64,000 nucleotides of DNA from Streptosporangium pseudovulgare (GTDB lineage Bacteria; Actinomycetota; Actinomycetes; Streptosporangiales; Streptosporangiaceae). The stretch lies in NCBI RefSeq assembly GCF_014648055.1, contig NZ_BMQJ01000010.1, forward strand, positions 248,001 through 312,000, given 5' to 3'. The first letter of the stretch is position 1. Each line of letters opens with the position of its first letter. Made by a program: the position numbers and the translations under genes. The notes under the pieces were generated by a model, which did not search any database, was not told the origin of the DNA, and worked only from the letters and a program-made list of their open reading frames with translations. Below are positions 1 through 8,252 of this stretch, one piece after another.

Positions 1-528
1 GAGGTCCGGCCCGTCGGCGGTGCCGGAGACGACGTACGGCACGGGCCCGGCGGCGGTCAGCAGGGTGACCGCCGACCCCGGCGCCAGGCCCAGGGCGTGG
101 TCCACCACGACCTCGTGGTCTCCGGCGGGCGGTGACCCGGACACCAGCCGGTGGGGCGCGAGGGCGGCGCTCGACCAGGGACGCCCCTCCGTCCGGGCGG
201 GGTCGGGGCGGCCGCCGGTGACGGGCTGGGCGTAGAAAGAGCGGTCCGGGACGGCGGCCGCCACCCCGGGGACGGCCTCCAGCCGGTCCGTCAGCAGACG
301 GACCGTCTCCGGCGGCCAGGGCCGGTCCGCCAGGAAGGAGCCGTCGGCCTGGACGGCCGCGGGAGCGCGCACGAGCACGGCCGTCCCGGCGTACCGGGCG
401 GGGACACGAGGACCGGCCGAGGCGAACACCAGCGCCGTCATCGACACCAGCGTCACGCCCAGGAAGAGGGCGACGAACGCGCCGGCGAAACCGGCCCGGC
501 CGCCCCGGACCATGTCCAGGCTCAGCAT
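1..528 (-). CDS. FtsX/MacB-type ABC transporter permease, N-terminal part (cut by window edge)
   Basis: An open frame reads leftward from ATG at 528 and leaves the window without a stop, giving 176 visible codons. Residues about 10-38 form one hydrophobic segment (LFLGVTLVSMTALVF core), followed by an extracytoplasmic region with no membrane helix. This is the layout of MacB_PCD/FtsX permeases: one N-terminal helix, a large outer domain, then further helices. The start overlaps the stop of the ATPase gene by seven bases (ATGCTGA, 528-522), so the two are translationally coupled. It is probably the membrane subunit of an efflux or lipoprotein-handling ABC system. The substrate cannot be read from the sequence. 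Confidence 0.8.
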   Translation of the reverse strand, partial: MLSLDMVRGGRAGFAGAFVALFLGVTLVSMTALVFASAGPRVPARYAGTAVLVRAPAAVQADGSFLADRPWPPETVRLLTDRLEAVPGVAAAVPDRSFYAQPVTGGRPDPARTEGRPWSSAALAPHRLVSGSPPAGDHEVVVDHALGLAPGSAVTLLTAAGPVPYVVSGTADGPDL

Positions 529-1346
529 GACCCCTCCAGCGCGGCCATGCGGACGGCGATCGCCTCGGCCCGCAGGCGCGACCCGGCCGGGCCGGCCCCG
601 CCCACGTCTCCCCGGCCGCCCGGAGCGGTCAGCTCGTCGGCGATCCGGCCGTCGGCCATCAGCACCACCCGGTCGGCGTGCGCGGCGGCGACGGGGTCGT
701 GGGTCACCATGACCACGGTCTGCCCCCGCCGGTCCACCACGTCGCGGAGCAGCGCCAGCACCTCCAGCGAGGTCCGGGTGTCGAGCGCCCCGGTGGGCTC
801 GTCGGCGAAGATCACCGCGGGCCGGGTGACCAGCGCCCTTGCGACGGCGACGCGCTGCCGCTCCCCGCCGGACAGCTCGTCCGGCCGGTGACCGGCGCGC
901 CCGGCCAGGCCCACCTCGGCCAGCGCCGCGCGGATCTCCGCCCCCGGGGGCCGGACCCCGGCCAGCCGCAGCGGCAGCGCCACGTTCTGCTCGGCGGTGA
1001 GCGCCGGGACCAGGTTGAACGACTGGAACACGAAGCCCACCCGCCCGCGGCGCAGCAGCGTCAGCGCGGTCTCGTCCAGCGGGCCGAGGTCGGTCCCGTC
1101 GACGACCACCCGCCCCCGGGTGGGCCGGTCCAGCCCTGCGGCGCAGTGCAGCAGGGTGGACTTCCCCGAGCCGGAGGGGCCCATCACCGCCGTGAACGTC
1201 CCGGCGCGGAAGCCGATCGTCATGTCGTCCAGCGCGGTCACCGCGTGGGGGGCGGCGCCGTACACCTTGCTCACCGACCGCAGCCGTACCACCTCGGCCG
1301 CGGGCTCCGACGCCTTCGTCGCGTCCGTCGTCGTCTCGCTCGTCAT
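522..1346 (-). CDS. ABC transporter ATP-binding protein (LolD/MacB family)
   Basis: The 274-residue ATPase powers the FtsX-like permease encoded just downstream. Visible motifs are Walker A GPSGSGKST, signature LSGGERQRVAVARA, Walker B VIFADEPTGALD and the H-loop VMVTHDP, in the order of the MacB/LolD/FtsE class. The ATG at 1346 starts a 20-residue polar leader ahead of the nucleotide-binding domain. It is transcribed divergently from the two-component kinase at 1455. In actinobacteria such kinase/regulator pairs often control the adjacent ABC exporter, so regulation by 1455/2959 is a reasonable inference. The antimicrobial or lipid substrate is unknown. Confidence 0.93.
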   Translation of the reverse strand: MTSETTTDATKASEPAAEVVRLRSVSKVYGAAPHAVTALDDMTIGFRAGTFTAVMGPSGSGKSTLLHCAAGLDRPTRGRVVVDGTDLGPLDETALTLLRRGRVGFVFQSFNLVPALTAEQNVALPLRLAGVRPPGAEIRAALAEVGLAGRAGHRPDELSGGERQRVAVARALVTRPAVIFADEPTGALDTRTSLEVLALLRDVVDRRGQTVVMVTHDPVAAAHADRVVLMADGRIADELTAPGGRGDVGGAGPAGSRLRAEAIAVRMAALEGSC

Positions 1347-1442
1347 GGTCCAAGCCAAGGACGGCGGAGCCGCCGACGCACTGGTGGAGGCAGGAGAGGC
1401 GATACTCCACCTGGCACTACCGTCGCCGCGCGCCGGAATCTG

Positions 1443-1448
1443 TAGCGT
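1443..1448 (+). promoter_or_regulatory. -10 box TAGCGT of a leaderless promoter for the sensor kinase
   Basis: TAGCGT matches the actinobacterial -10 pattern TANNNT. It ends six bases before the GTG at 1455, which would place the transcription start on or next to the start codon. No Shine-Dalgarno sequence is present before the GTG, which fits a leaderless mRNA. No -35 is recognisable. Confidence 0.5.
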
Positions 1449-1454
1449 CGAACC

Positions 1455-2786
1455 GTGCATCACCCCTCCGGCCGCCCCCCTGACGTGCCCGGCGTTCCCG
1501 GTCGCGGCCCGGACACCCTCGACGTCCCGATCCTCCTGCCGGGAGACGGGCCGCAGGCGCCCCGGACCGCGCTGCGGGCCCTCACCGACCACCCCCTGGG
1601 CTTCCTGCGGACGGCCTGGCCGTGGCGGTCCCTGGCGTACCTGCTGTCGGGCGCGGTGTTCGGCGCGGTCCCCGCCCTGGTGGTCTGGCTCGCGATCGCC
1701 GCCGGGCCCGCGGCGGCGGTGGCGGCGGTGACGGTCGCCGCCGTGCCGGGCGCGCTGCTGGCCGGCCGCTACGAGCGGTGGCTGCTGCGGCTGGTGGAGA
1801 CCGCGCCCATCGCCGACCCGCACGCCGCGCCCCCCGCCCCGGGCCCGCGCGCCTGGCTCCGCACCCGGCTGGGGGAGCAGGCCACCTGGCGCGAGGCCGG
1901 CCACACGCTGCTGGCGGTCATCGCGCTGTGGTGGATCGACCTGGGCTTCGTCGGAGTCGGCGTCTGGATACCGGGCCTGCTGCTGTCGGCGCCGCTCCAG
2001 CCGAGCTCCCCCCTCGGCCCCGCCCTCGGCCTGCTCGTGTCCCTGGGCGGGGTCGCGCTGCTGCCACTGGCCGCCTACCCGGTGACCATCTGGGCGGGCG
2101 CCCGCGCCACCCTGGTCAGGACGCTCCTGTCCGACCCCGGCGCCGAGCTGGCCGAGATCACCCGCTCCCGGGCCCGCCTGGCCGACGCCTTCGAGGCCGA
2201 GCGGCGCCGGATCGAGCGGGACCTGCACGACGGCGCCCAGCAGCGGCTGGTCGCGCTGACGCTCGCGCTCGGCATGGCCCGGCTCGACCTCCCGGCCGGA
2301 TCGCCCGCCGCGGACCGGGTCGCCGAGGCGCACGAGCACGCCCTGCTGGCCCTGGCCGAGCTGCGCGAGCTGATCCGCGGCATCCACCCGCGCGTCCTCA
2401 CCGACCTCGGCCTGCCGGACGCGGTGCTCGACCTCGCCGGGCGCTCACCCGTCCCGGTCGAGACGGACGTCGTGCTGCCCCGGCGGCCACCGCCGGCGGT
2501 CGAGATCACCGCGTACTTCACGGTCAGTGAGGCGCTGACCAACGTCGCCCGGCACAGCGGGGCGAGCCGCTGCCTGGTCCGGGGCCGCCTCGTCCGCGAG
2601 GACCCGCGGTCCGGCGGGATACTCGTGCTGGAGGTGCGCGACGACGGCTGCGGCGGGGCGGACCCGTCCGCCGGCACCGGGCTGGCGGGGCTCGCCGACC
2701 GGCTCGCCGTGGTCGGCGGCGTGATGTCGCTGTCCAGCCCGGCCGGAGGCCCTACCCTGCTGCGAGTGGAGATCCCGTGCCCCTGA
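1455..2786 (+). CDS. Two-component sensor histidine kinase (NarL/DesK type)
   Basis: 443 residues. Hydrophobic segments near residues 60-84, 92-104, 150-182 and 188-215 form a membrane sensor region. A HisKA_3 dimerisation helix follows, with EAERRRIERDLHDGAQQR placing the phospho-acceptor at His258. The C-terminal HATPase domain shows the N-box EALTNVARHSG and the glycine motif DDGCGG...GTGLAGL. It should phosphorylate the regulator at 2959. The stop codon lies inside the first unit of a 66-bp tandem repeat, so the C-terminus (VEIPCP) is duplicated in frame beyond the stop. The signal sensed is unknown. Confidence 0.93.
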   Translation: MHHPSGRPPDVPGVPGRGPDTLDVPILLPGDGPQAPRTALRALTDHPLGFLRTAWPWRSLAYLLSGAVFGAVPALVVWLAIAAGPAAAVAAVTVAAVPGALLAGRYERWLLRLVETAPIADPHAAPPAPGPRAWLRTRLGEQATWREAGHTLLAVIALWWIDLGFVGVGVWIPGLLLSAPLQPSSPLGPALGLLVSLGGVALLPLAAYPVTIWAGARATLVRTLLSDPGAELAEITRSRARLADAFEAERRRIERDLHDGAQQRLVALTLALGMARLDLPAGSPAADRVAEAHEHALLALAELRELIRGIHPRVLTDLGLPDAVLDLAGRSPVPVETDVVLPRRPPPAVEITAYFTVSEALTNVARHSGASRCLVRGRLVREDPRSGGILVLEVRDDGCGGADPSAGTGLAGLADRLAVVGGVMSLSSPAGGPTLLRVEIPCP

Positions 2787-2912
2787 CCGCCCGCCGGGAA
2801 GATCGCCCGCGCCCCCGCCGAACCGCCGCGAGTGGAGATCCCGTGCCCCTGACCGCCCGCCGGGAGGACCGCCCGCGCCCCCGCCGAACCGCCGCGGGCG
2901 GAGATCCCATGC
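2762..2912 (+). repeat. 66-bp tandem repeat that duplicates the kinase stop-codon region
   Basis: Units begin at 2762 and 2828, with a third partial, diverged unit at 2894. Each starts GCGAGTGGAGATCCCGTG or a near variant. The period is 66 bp (22 codons), so the kinase frame is kept. The motif RVEIPCP-stop recurs exactly after one unit and as RAEIPC in the third. The array fills most of the gap between the kinase stop (2786) and the regulator start (2959). Confidence 0.9.
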
Positions 2913-2958
2913 CGCCGGCCGTCCGCCCGCGGGCCCGCCGATCCCGGAAGGAGGCGTC

Positions 2959-3588
2959 GTGCGCGTAGTCCTGGCCGAGGACTCGGTCCTGCTCCGGGAG
3001 GGGCTGGCCGGACTGCTGGAGCGGTTCGGCCACACCGTGGCCGCGGCCGTCGGGGACGCCCCGGCGCTCACCGCCGCCGTCACCGAGCACGAACCCGACA
3101 TCGTGGTGACCGACGTGCGGATGCCGCCCGGCTTCACCGACGAGGGCCTGCGCGCCGCCTTCGCCCTGCGCGCCGTACGGCCCGGCCTGCCGGTGCTGAT
3201 CCTCAGCCAGTACGTCCAGCAGGCGTATGTCGCCGAGATCATGGGTCCCGGGGTCGGCTACCTGCTCAAGGACCGGATCGGGCACGTCCGGGAGTTCGCC
3301 GACGCCGTGGAGGGGGTCGCCGCGGGCGGCACCGTCGTCGACCCCGAGGTGGTCAGGCAGTTGCTGGCGCACCGCCGCGACCCGCTGCTCCGGCTCACCC
3401 CGCGCGAGCGCGAGGTGCTGGCCCTGATCGCGGAGGGCCGCTCCAACGCCGCCGTCGCCCGGTCCCTGGTGGTCACCGAGGCGGCGGTGGCCAAGCACAT
3501 CGCGAACATCTTCGCCAAGCTCGACCTCCCCCCGGCCGGGGACGACCACCGCCGGGTCCTCGCCGTCCTCGCCTACCTCCGGGGCTGA
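2959..3588 (+). CDS. LuxR/NarL-family response regulator
   Basis: 209 residues. The receiver domain has the acidic pair Glu7/Asp8, phospho-acceptor Asp52 (IVVTDVRMPPG) and the LLKDR motif with the conserved Lys. The C-terminal GerE/LuxR helix-turn-helix starts at LTPREREVLALIAEGRSN. The GTG start is chosen because GGAAGGAGG (2946-2953-region) precedes it at good spacing. It lies downstream of the kinase at 1455 on the same strand, separated by a tandem repeat, and is almost certainly its partner. Likely target: the divergent ABC transporter at 1-1346. Confidence 0.95.
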   Translation: MRVVLAEDSVLLREGLAGLLERFGHTVAAAVGDAPALTAAVTEHEPDIVVTDVRMPPGFTDEGLRAAFALRAVRPGLPVLILSQYVQQAYVAEIMGPGVGYLLKDRIGHVREFADAVEGVAAGGTVVDPEVVRQLLAHRRDPLLRLTPREREVLALIAEGRSNAAVARSLVVTEAAVAKHIANIFAKLDLPPAGDDHRRVLAVLAYLRG

Positions 3589-3676
3589 GGGGCGGCCGGG
3601 GCGTCCCAGCCGCCGGAACCGGCGGACGGCCGATCCCGGCCTGGTCCGGCCCAGTCCGGTCCGATCCCGGCCCGAT

Positions 3677-3713
3677 CCCGGTCCCGGTTCCGCTCCGCCG
3701 GACCGGGACCGGG
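3677..3713. terminator. Bidirectional hairpin between convergent genes
   Basis: Perfect 12-bp inverted repeat (CCCGGTCCCGGT at 3677-3688, its complement at 3702-3713) with a 13-nt loop. It lies between the response regulator (+) and the PAP2-like gene (-). There is no T-run, as is common for actinobacterial terminators. Confidence 0.6.
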
Positions 3714-3717
3714 CCCG

Positions 3718-4311
3718 TCACACTCCGAAGGCGCTCAGCGTCGGCCAGGCCGAGCCCACCCCCGCCAGGACCCCGGCGGCGACCTGGGCCGGGGTGTGGT
3801 GGGCCAGCCGTACCCGCGCCCAGCAGACCACCGCGGTGACCGGCGCGCCGGCCACGAGCGTCGGCATAGCGGGCAGCACGTGGGCCAGCACCACCACGGT
3901 GCCCGCCGACACGGCCGCGTGGAAGGAGATCTTCCACCGCAGCGTGACCGGGACCGTCACCGCCAGCGCGGCCAGCATCGCGGTCACCGTGGCCACCAGC
4001 AGCCGGGGCGCCCCCAGGCCCGCCAGCAGCACCAGCGCCGCCAGCACCGCGGCGACCGCCACCAGCAGCGGCCCCGTACGGCGGGCCCGATCGACCAGGT
4101 GGTGGGAGTCCAGCCGCCCCGACCGGACCCCCGCGTAGATCACCCCCGCCGGGACGCCCCCGCACAGCGCCGAGGCGACCAGCCCCCAGGCGGCGGCGGA
4201 CGGGCCGCCGGCGAGCAGACCGACGACCGGCGGGAGCGCGATGACCAGCACCTGCGGCGCGAACAGCCCGGTGATCCACCGCGCCGCCGCGGTGGCCCTG
4301 TCCGGCGTCAC
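3718..4311 (-). CDS. PAP2-like integral membrane protein
   Basis: 197 residues, nearly all hydrophobic, with about six membrane segments. Degenerate type-2 phosphatidic acid phosphatase motifs are visible: WKISFHAAVSAG (compare the SGH motif with its catalytic His) and RVRLAHHTPAQVAAGVLAG (compare the R-x5-H-x3-D motif). The first KX6RP motif is not obvious. It may be a lipid or isoprenoid phosphate phosphatase, or a non-catalytic relative. The GTG at 4311 starts five bases after the dapD stop, so it is probably co-transcribed with dapD. No ATG is available. Confidence 0.75.
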   Translation of the reverse strand: MTPDRATAAARWITGLFAPQVLVIALPPVVGLLAGGPSAAAWGLVASALCGGVPAGVIYAGVRSGRLDSHHLVDRARRTGPLLVAVAAVLAALVLLAGLGAPRLLVATVTAMLAALAVTVPVTLRWKISFHAAVSAGTVVVLAHVLPAMPTLVAGAPVTAVVCWARVRLAHHTPAQVAAGVLAGVGSAWPTLSAFGV

Positions 4312-4316
4312 CGCCG

Positions 4317-5294
4317 TCAGTCGTTGGCGTGCAGCGCGCTGTTGAGCTCGATGCCGGTGCCCCGCCGGGGGACGACCTCGACGGCACCGGAGGTGGAGTT
4401 GCGGCGGAACAGCAGTCCCGGCTCCCCCGACAGCTCGGCGGCCTTGACCACCCGGCCGTCCGGGAGGGCGACCTTGGTCCCGGCGGTGACGTACAGGCCC
4501 GCCTCCACGACGCAGTCGTCGCCGAGGGAGACGCCGATGCCGGCGTTGGCGCCGAGCAGGCAGCGCCGCCCGACGGAGATGACCTCCTTGCCGCCGCCGG
4601 AGAGGGTGCCCATGATCGAGGCGCCGCCGCCGACGTCGGAACCGTCGCCCACGACCACGCCCGCCGAGATGCGGCCCTCGACCATGGAGGCGCCGAGCGT
4701 GCCGGCGTTGTAGTTGACGAAGCCCTCGTGCATCACGGTCGTGCCGGACGCCAGGTGCGCGCCGAGGCGGACACGGTCGGCGTCGGCGATCCGGACCCCG
4801 GCCGGGACGACGTAGTCGACCATCCGCGGGAACTTGTCGACGCCGTACACGGCCACCGGGCCGCGGGCGCGCAGCCGCAGCCGCGTCCGCTCGAAGCCCT
4901 CCACCGCGCACGGGCCCTGGCTCGTCCACACCACGTTGCCGAGCAGGCCGAACACGCCGTCGAGGTTCAGCCCGTGCGGCGCGACGAGGCGGGACGACAG
5001 CAGGTGCAGGCGAAGGTAGACGTCGTGGGTGTCGGCCGGGGCCTCCGACAGCTTGGCGATGCCGGTTCGCACCGCGACCACCTCCACGCCGCGGGCCTCG
5101 TCCGGGCCGAGCAGCGCGGCGACGTCCGGGCCGAGCGCCTCGGCGGCCTCCTCCGCCGACAGCCGCTCGGTGCCGGAGAGGGGCGGATCTCCCAGCTCGG
5201 GGGCGGGGAACCAGGTGTCGAGGACGGTCCCGCCCGCGGTGATGGTCGCGATGCCGGCGCCGTACGCGCCGGAGGTCTGGGCTGCTGCGTTCAC
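4317..5294 (-). CDS. dapD: 2,3,4,5-tetrahydropyridine-2,6-dicarboxylate N-succinyltransferase
   Basis: 325 residues, cytosolic. It transfers succinyl from succinyl-CoA to tetrahydrodipicolinate in the diaminopimelate/lysine pathway, which feeds peptidoglycan. The N-terminus carries the actinobacterial signature [19 protein letters not shown]. The C-terminal half is a hexapeptide-repeat left-handed beta helix ([37 protein letters not shown]). GTG at 5294 follows GGGAGG with no spacer, too close for ribosome binding, but TACCCT lies seven bases upstream. A leaderless start therefore explains the site better. An in-frame TTG six codons upstream is an alternative. Confidence 0.93.
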   Translation of the reverse strand: MNAAAQTSGAYGAGIATITAGGTVLDTWFPAPELGDPPLSGTERLSAEEAAEALGPDVAALLGPDEARGVEVVAVRTGIAKLSEAPADTHDVYLRLHLLSSRLVAPHGLNLDGVFGLLGNVVWTSQGPCAVEGFERTRLRLRARGPVAVYGVDKFPRMVDYVVPAGVRIADADRVRLGAHLASGTTVMHEGFVNYNAGTLGASMVEGRISAGVVVGDGSDVGGGASIMGTLSGGGKEVISVGRRCLLGANAGIGVSLGDDCVVEAGLYVTAGTKVALPDGRVVKAAELSGEPGLLFRRNSTSGAVEVVPRRGTGIELNSALHAND

Positions 5295-5301
5295 CCTCCC
5301 A

Positions 5302-5307
5302 AGGGTA
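5302..5307 (-). promoter_or_regulatory. -10 box TACCCT of a leaderless promoter for dapD
   Basis: On the minus strand TACCCT (TANNNT) is followed by seven bases and then the GTG at 5294, so transcription should begin at the start codon. Confidence 0.45.
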
Positions 5308-5550
5308 GTCAAACCCGCCGCCGCGACGTGCCCGGGCCGATCTTGGCGCGCCGGTGCGCGCGCCGGTGCGCCGCCGTGGCGCCATCGGGACGACACCGGG
5401 CGCCACCGGGGAGCCGAGGCCGGACACGGCGGCGGCACGGTCACGGCGCGGTCGCGATGTCCCCGAGGCCGGGACGCCCGGGATATCGCCCGTCCGGCAC
5501 CGGTAGCATCGGTGGGACAGACCGATGTCGTCGTCTCCCAGGGAGCAACC

Positions 5551-7524
5551 GTGTCCGCCGTGCCAGAACTTCGTGTCACCCTCGCCGGAGCCGAGCGCGT
5601 GGTGGCGGAGGGCACGACGTACGGCGACGTGCTCGAGGCCGACGGCCGCTCGGTGGTCGCCGCCCGCGCCGGTGGCGAGCTGAAGGACCTCGCCGCCCGC
5701 GTCGCCGACGGCGACGTGATCGAGCCGGTGGCGGTCGACAGCCCCGACGGCCGGGCGATCGTGCGCCACTCCACCGCCCACGTCATGGCCCAGGCCGTCC
5801 AGGAGATCTTCCCCGAGGCGAAGCTCGGCATCGGCCCGCCCGTCGAGAACGGCTTCTACTACGACTTCGACGTCAAGGACCCGTTCACCCCCGACGACCT
5901 CAAGCGCATCGAGAAGCGCATGCGCGAGATCGTCAAGCAGGGGCAGACCTTCTCCCGCCGCCCCGTCTCCGACGACGAGGCCCGCGAGGAGCTGGCCGCC
6001 GAGCCGTACAAGCTGGAGCTGATCGGCCTGAAGGGCGGCGCCTCCGCCGAGGACGGCGCGAACGTCGAGGTGGGCGCCGGCGAGCTGACGATCTACGACA
6101 ACCACGACCCCAAGACCGGGAAGCTGTGCTGGAAGGACCTGTGCCGCGGCCCGCACGTGCCGACCACCCGGTCCATCCCGGCCTTCAAGCTCATGCGCTC
6201 CGGCGGCGCCTACTGGCGGGGCAGCGAGAAGAACCCGCAGCTCCAGCGGATCTACGGCACCGCCTGGGAGTCGCGCGAGAAGCAGGACGAGTACCTCCAC
6301 CTGCTGGAGGAGGCCGAGAAGCGCGACCACCGCAAGCTGGGCGCCGAGCTCGACCTGTTCTCCTTCCCCGACGAGCTGGGCTCGGGCCTGCCGGTCTTCC
6401 ACCCCAAGGGCGGCGTGATCCGCCGCGTCATGGAGGACTACTCCCGCAAGCGGCACGAGGAGGCGGGTTACTCCTTCGTCAACACCCCGCACATCACCAA
6501 GGGCCACCTGTACGAGGTCTCCGGCCACCTCGACTGGTACCGCGACGGCATGTTCCCGCCCATGGAGCTGGAGGGCGCGGAGTACTACCTCAAGCCGATG
6601 AACTGCCCGATGCACAACCTGATCTTCGGTGCGCGCGGGCGGTCCTACCGCGAGCTGCCGCTGCGGCTGTTCGAGTTCGGCACCGTCTACCGCTACGAGA
6701 AGTCCGGCGTCATCCACGGCCTGACCCGGGTGCGCGGCATGACGCAGGACGACGCGCACATCTACTGCACCCGCGAGCAGATGCGCGACGAGCTGACCTC
6801 GCTGCTGCGCTTCGTGCTCGACCTGCTGCGCGACTACGGCCTGGAGGACTTCTACCTGGAGCTGTCCACCAAGGACCCGGAGAAGTTCGTCGGCTCCGAC
6901 GAGGTGTGGGAGGAGGCGACCGCGACGCTGCGCGAGGTCGCCGAGGCGGAGAAGCTGGAGCTGGTCCTCGACCCGGGCGGCGCCGCCTTCTACGGTCCCA
7001 AGATCTCCGTGCAGGCGCGTGACGCGATCGGCCGCTCCTGGCAGATGTCGACCATCCAGCTCGACTTCAACCTGCCGGAGCGGTTCGGGCTGGAGTACCA
7101 GGCGGCCGACGGCACCCGCAAGCGGCCCGTCATGATCCACCGGGCGCTGTTCGGCTCGATCGAGCGGTTCTTCGGCGTGCTGGTCGAGCACTACGCCGGC
7201 GCCTTCCCCGCCTGGCTGGCCCCGGTGCAGGTCGTCGGCATCCCGATCGCCGAGGCCCACGCGCCCTACCTGCAGGACGTCGCCAAGAAGGCCCGCGAGC
7301 GGGGCGTCCGCATCGAGGTGGACGCCTCCGACGACCGGATGCAGAAGAAGATCCGCAACGCCCAGAAGTCGAAGGTGCCGTTCATGCTGCTGGCCGGCGA
7401 CGACGACATCGCGGCCGGCGCGGTCTCCTTCCGGTTCCGCAACGGCGAGCAGAAGAACGGCGTCCCGATCGACCAGGCCATCGACGAGATCGTCGACGCG
7501 ATCGAGCGCCGCGTCCAGGTCTGA
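5551..7524 (+). CDS. thrS: Threonyl-tRNA synthetase
   Basis: 657 residues, class II synthetase charging tRNA-Thr. Domains in order: TGS (about 1-65), the alanyl/threonyl editing domain ([16 protein letters not shown]), the class II catalytic core with zinc-ligand region NCPMHN and motif 2 around [18 protein letters not shown], and a C-terminal anticodon-binding domain. GTG at 5551 is chosen because GGGAGC sits five bases upstream. A second GTG nine bases later is possible. A candidate -10, TAGCAT, is at 5504-5509. It opens the thrS-HIT-pgsA-patA-pimA block also known in mycobacteria. Confidence 0.97.
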   Translation: MSAVPELRVTLAGAERVVAEGTTYGDVLEADGRSVVAARAGGELKDLAARVADGDVIEPVAVDSPDGRAIVRHSTAHVMAQAVQEIFPEAKLGIGPPVENGFYYDFDVKDPFTPDDLKRIEKRMREIVKQGQTFSRRPVSDDEAREELAAEPYKLELIGLKGGASAEDGANVEVGAGELTIYDNHDPKTGKLCWKDLCRGPHVPTTRSIPAFKLMRSGGAYWRGSEKNPQLQRIYGTAWESREKQDEYLHLLEEAEKRDHRKLGAELDLFSFPDELGSGLPVFHPKGGVIRRVMEDYSRKRHEEAGYSFVNTPHITKGHLYEVSGHLDWYRDGMFPPMELEGAEYYLKPMNCPMHNLIFGARGRSYRELPLRLFEFGTVYRYEKSGVIHGLTRVRGMTQDDAHIYCTREQMRDELTSLLRFVLDLLRDYGLEDFYLELSTKDPEKFVGSDEVWEEATATLREVAEAEKLELVLDPGGAAFYGPKISVQARDAIGRSWQMSTIQLDFNLPERFGLEYQAADGTRKRPVMIHRALFGSIERFFGVLVEHYAGAFPAWLAPVQVVGIPIAEAHAPYLQDVAKKARERGVRIEVDASDDRMQKKIRNAQKSKVPFMLLAGDDDIAAGAVSFRFRNGEQKNGVPIDQAIDEIVDAIERRVQV

Positions 7525-7543
7525 CGTCCCATCTGACCCGTTT

Positions 7544-7573
7544 CCGGCCGCGGCGGGCATCCGCCGCGGCCGG
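7544..7573 (+). terminator. thrS terminator hairpin
   Basis: Perfect 13-bp stem (CCGGCCGCGGCGG at 7544-7556 and its complement at 7561-7573) with a 4-nt loop, 20 bases after the thrS stop. No T-run follows. Confidence 0.7.
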
Positions 7574-7687
7574 CACGCGTCCCGGCGGGCGTACGGCCGG
7601 CGCGACCGGGAAACGCGCGCCCGCCGTCCCCGCTCCGGAGGCCCGCCGCGGCCGGGAGGCGCCGGTCCGCCGAAGGTCGCGGGGCAA

Positions 7688-7693
7688 TATGCT
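7688..7693 (+). promoter_or_regulatory. -10 box TATGCT of a leaderless promoter for the HIT gene
   Basis: TATGCT ends seven bases before the ATG at 7701. The hexamer contains another in-frame ATG (7689) that would lie upstream of the predicted transcription start, so 7701 is the better start codon. Confidence 0.55.
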
Positions 7694-7700
7694 GAACGCC

Positions 7701-8252
7701 ATGAGCGAAGAGCCGCAGGCGCAGCACGGGGCAGGCACGCCGGACGCGTTCGAGAGGCTGTGGACTCCGCACCGGATGGCCTACATCAAGGGCGCCAACA
7801 AGCCGACCGGCGCGGGGCCCGACGACGGCTGCCCGTTCTGCGACATCCCCCGGATGAGCGACGAGGACGGCCTGGTCGTCGCCCGCGGCACGTCGGTCTT
7901 CGCGGTGCTCAACCTCTACCCGTACAACTCCGGACACATGATGGTCTGTCCCTACCGGCACGTGTCCGACTACGCCGACCTCGACGCCGGGGAGACCGCC
8001 GAGCTCGCCGACTTCACCAAGCGCGCGCTGACCGCCCTGCGCAAGGCCAGCGGCGCGCAGGGCTTCAACGTCGGCATGAACCTCGGCGCGGTGGCCGGCG
8101 CGGGCATCGCCGCGCACCTGCACCAGCACGTGGTGCCCCGCTGGGGCGGCGACACCAACTTCATGCCGGTGGTCGGCCACACCAGGGTGCTGCCTCAGCT
8201 CCTGCGCGACACCCGCGAGCTCCTCGCGGGCTGCTGGCCCGCCTCCGCGTAG
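7701..8252 (+). CDS. HIT-domain nucleotide hydrolase/phosphorylase (Ap4A-phosphorylase-like)
   Basis: 183 residues. The histidine triad HLHQHVVPRW (HxHxHxx) is intact, with zinc-ligand-like CPFC near residue 43 and the FAVLNLYPYNSGHMMVCPYRHV strand pattern, here split into NLYPYNSGHMMV and CPYRHV. It is the counterpart of mycobacterial Rv2613c, which sits between thrS and pgsA1 and is an Ap4A phosphorylase in M. tuberculosis (from memory). Its last 58 bases overlap tail-to-tail with the opposite-strand gene ending at 8195. The start at 7701 rests on the -10 box at 7688. Confidence 0.92.
   Translation: MSEEPQAQHGAGTPDAFERLWTPHRMAYIKGANKPTGAGPDDGCPFCDIPRMSDEDGLVVARGTSVFAVLNLYPYNSGHMMVCPYRHVSDYADLDAGETAELADFTKRALTALRKASGAQGFNVGMNLGAVAGAGIAAHLHQHVVPRWGGDTNFMPVVGHTRVLPQLLRDTRELLAGCWPASA

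Noticed and set aside
2777-2968. Small Arg/Pro-rich frame inside the 66-bp repeats
   Set aside because: It arises from the repeat itself, overlaps the kinase end and the regulator start, and has no ribosome-binding site of its own.
5295-5550. T-box riboswitch before thrS
   Set aside because: No AG-bag, T-box core or specifier-loop sequence was found, and no terminator/antiterminator pair is evident in the 256-bp gap.
3718-7560. A 1280-codon open frame opposite thrS and dapD
   Set aside because: Only its last 197 codons (the PAP2-like gene, from 4311) are coding in this frame; the rest lies antisense or in another frame relative to thrS and dapD. High G+C removes stops, and the composition there (Asp/Leu/Val/Gly-rich, no domain) is that of antisense translation.
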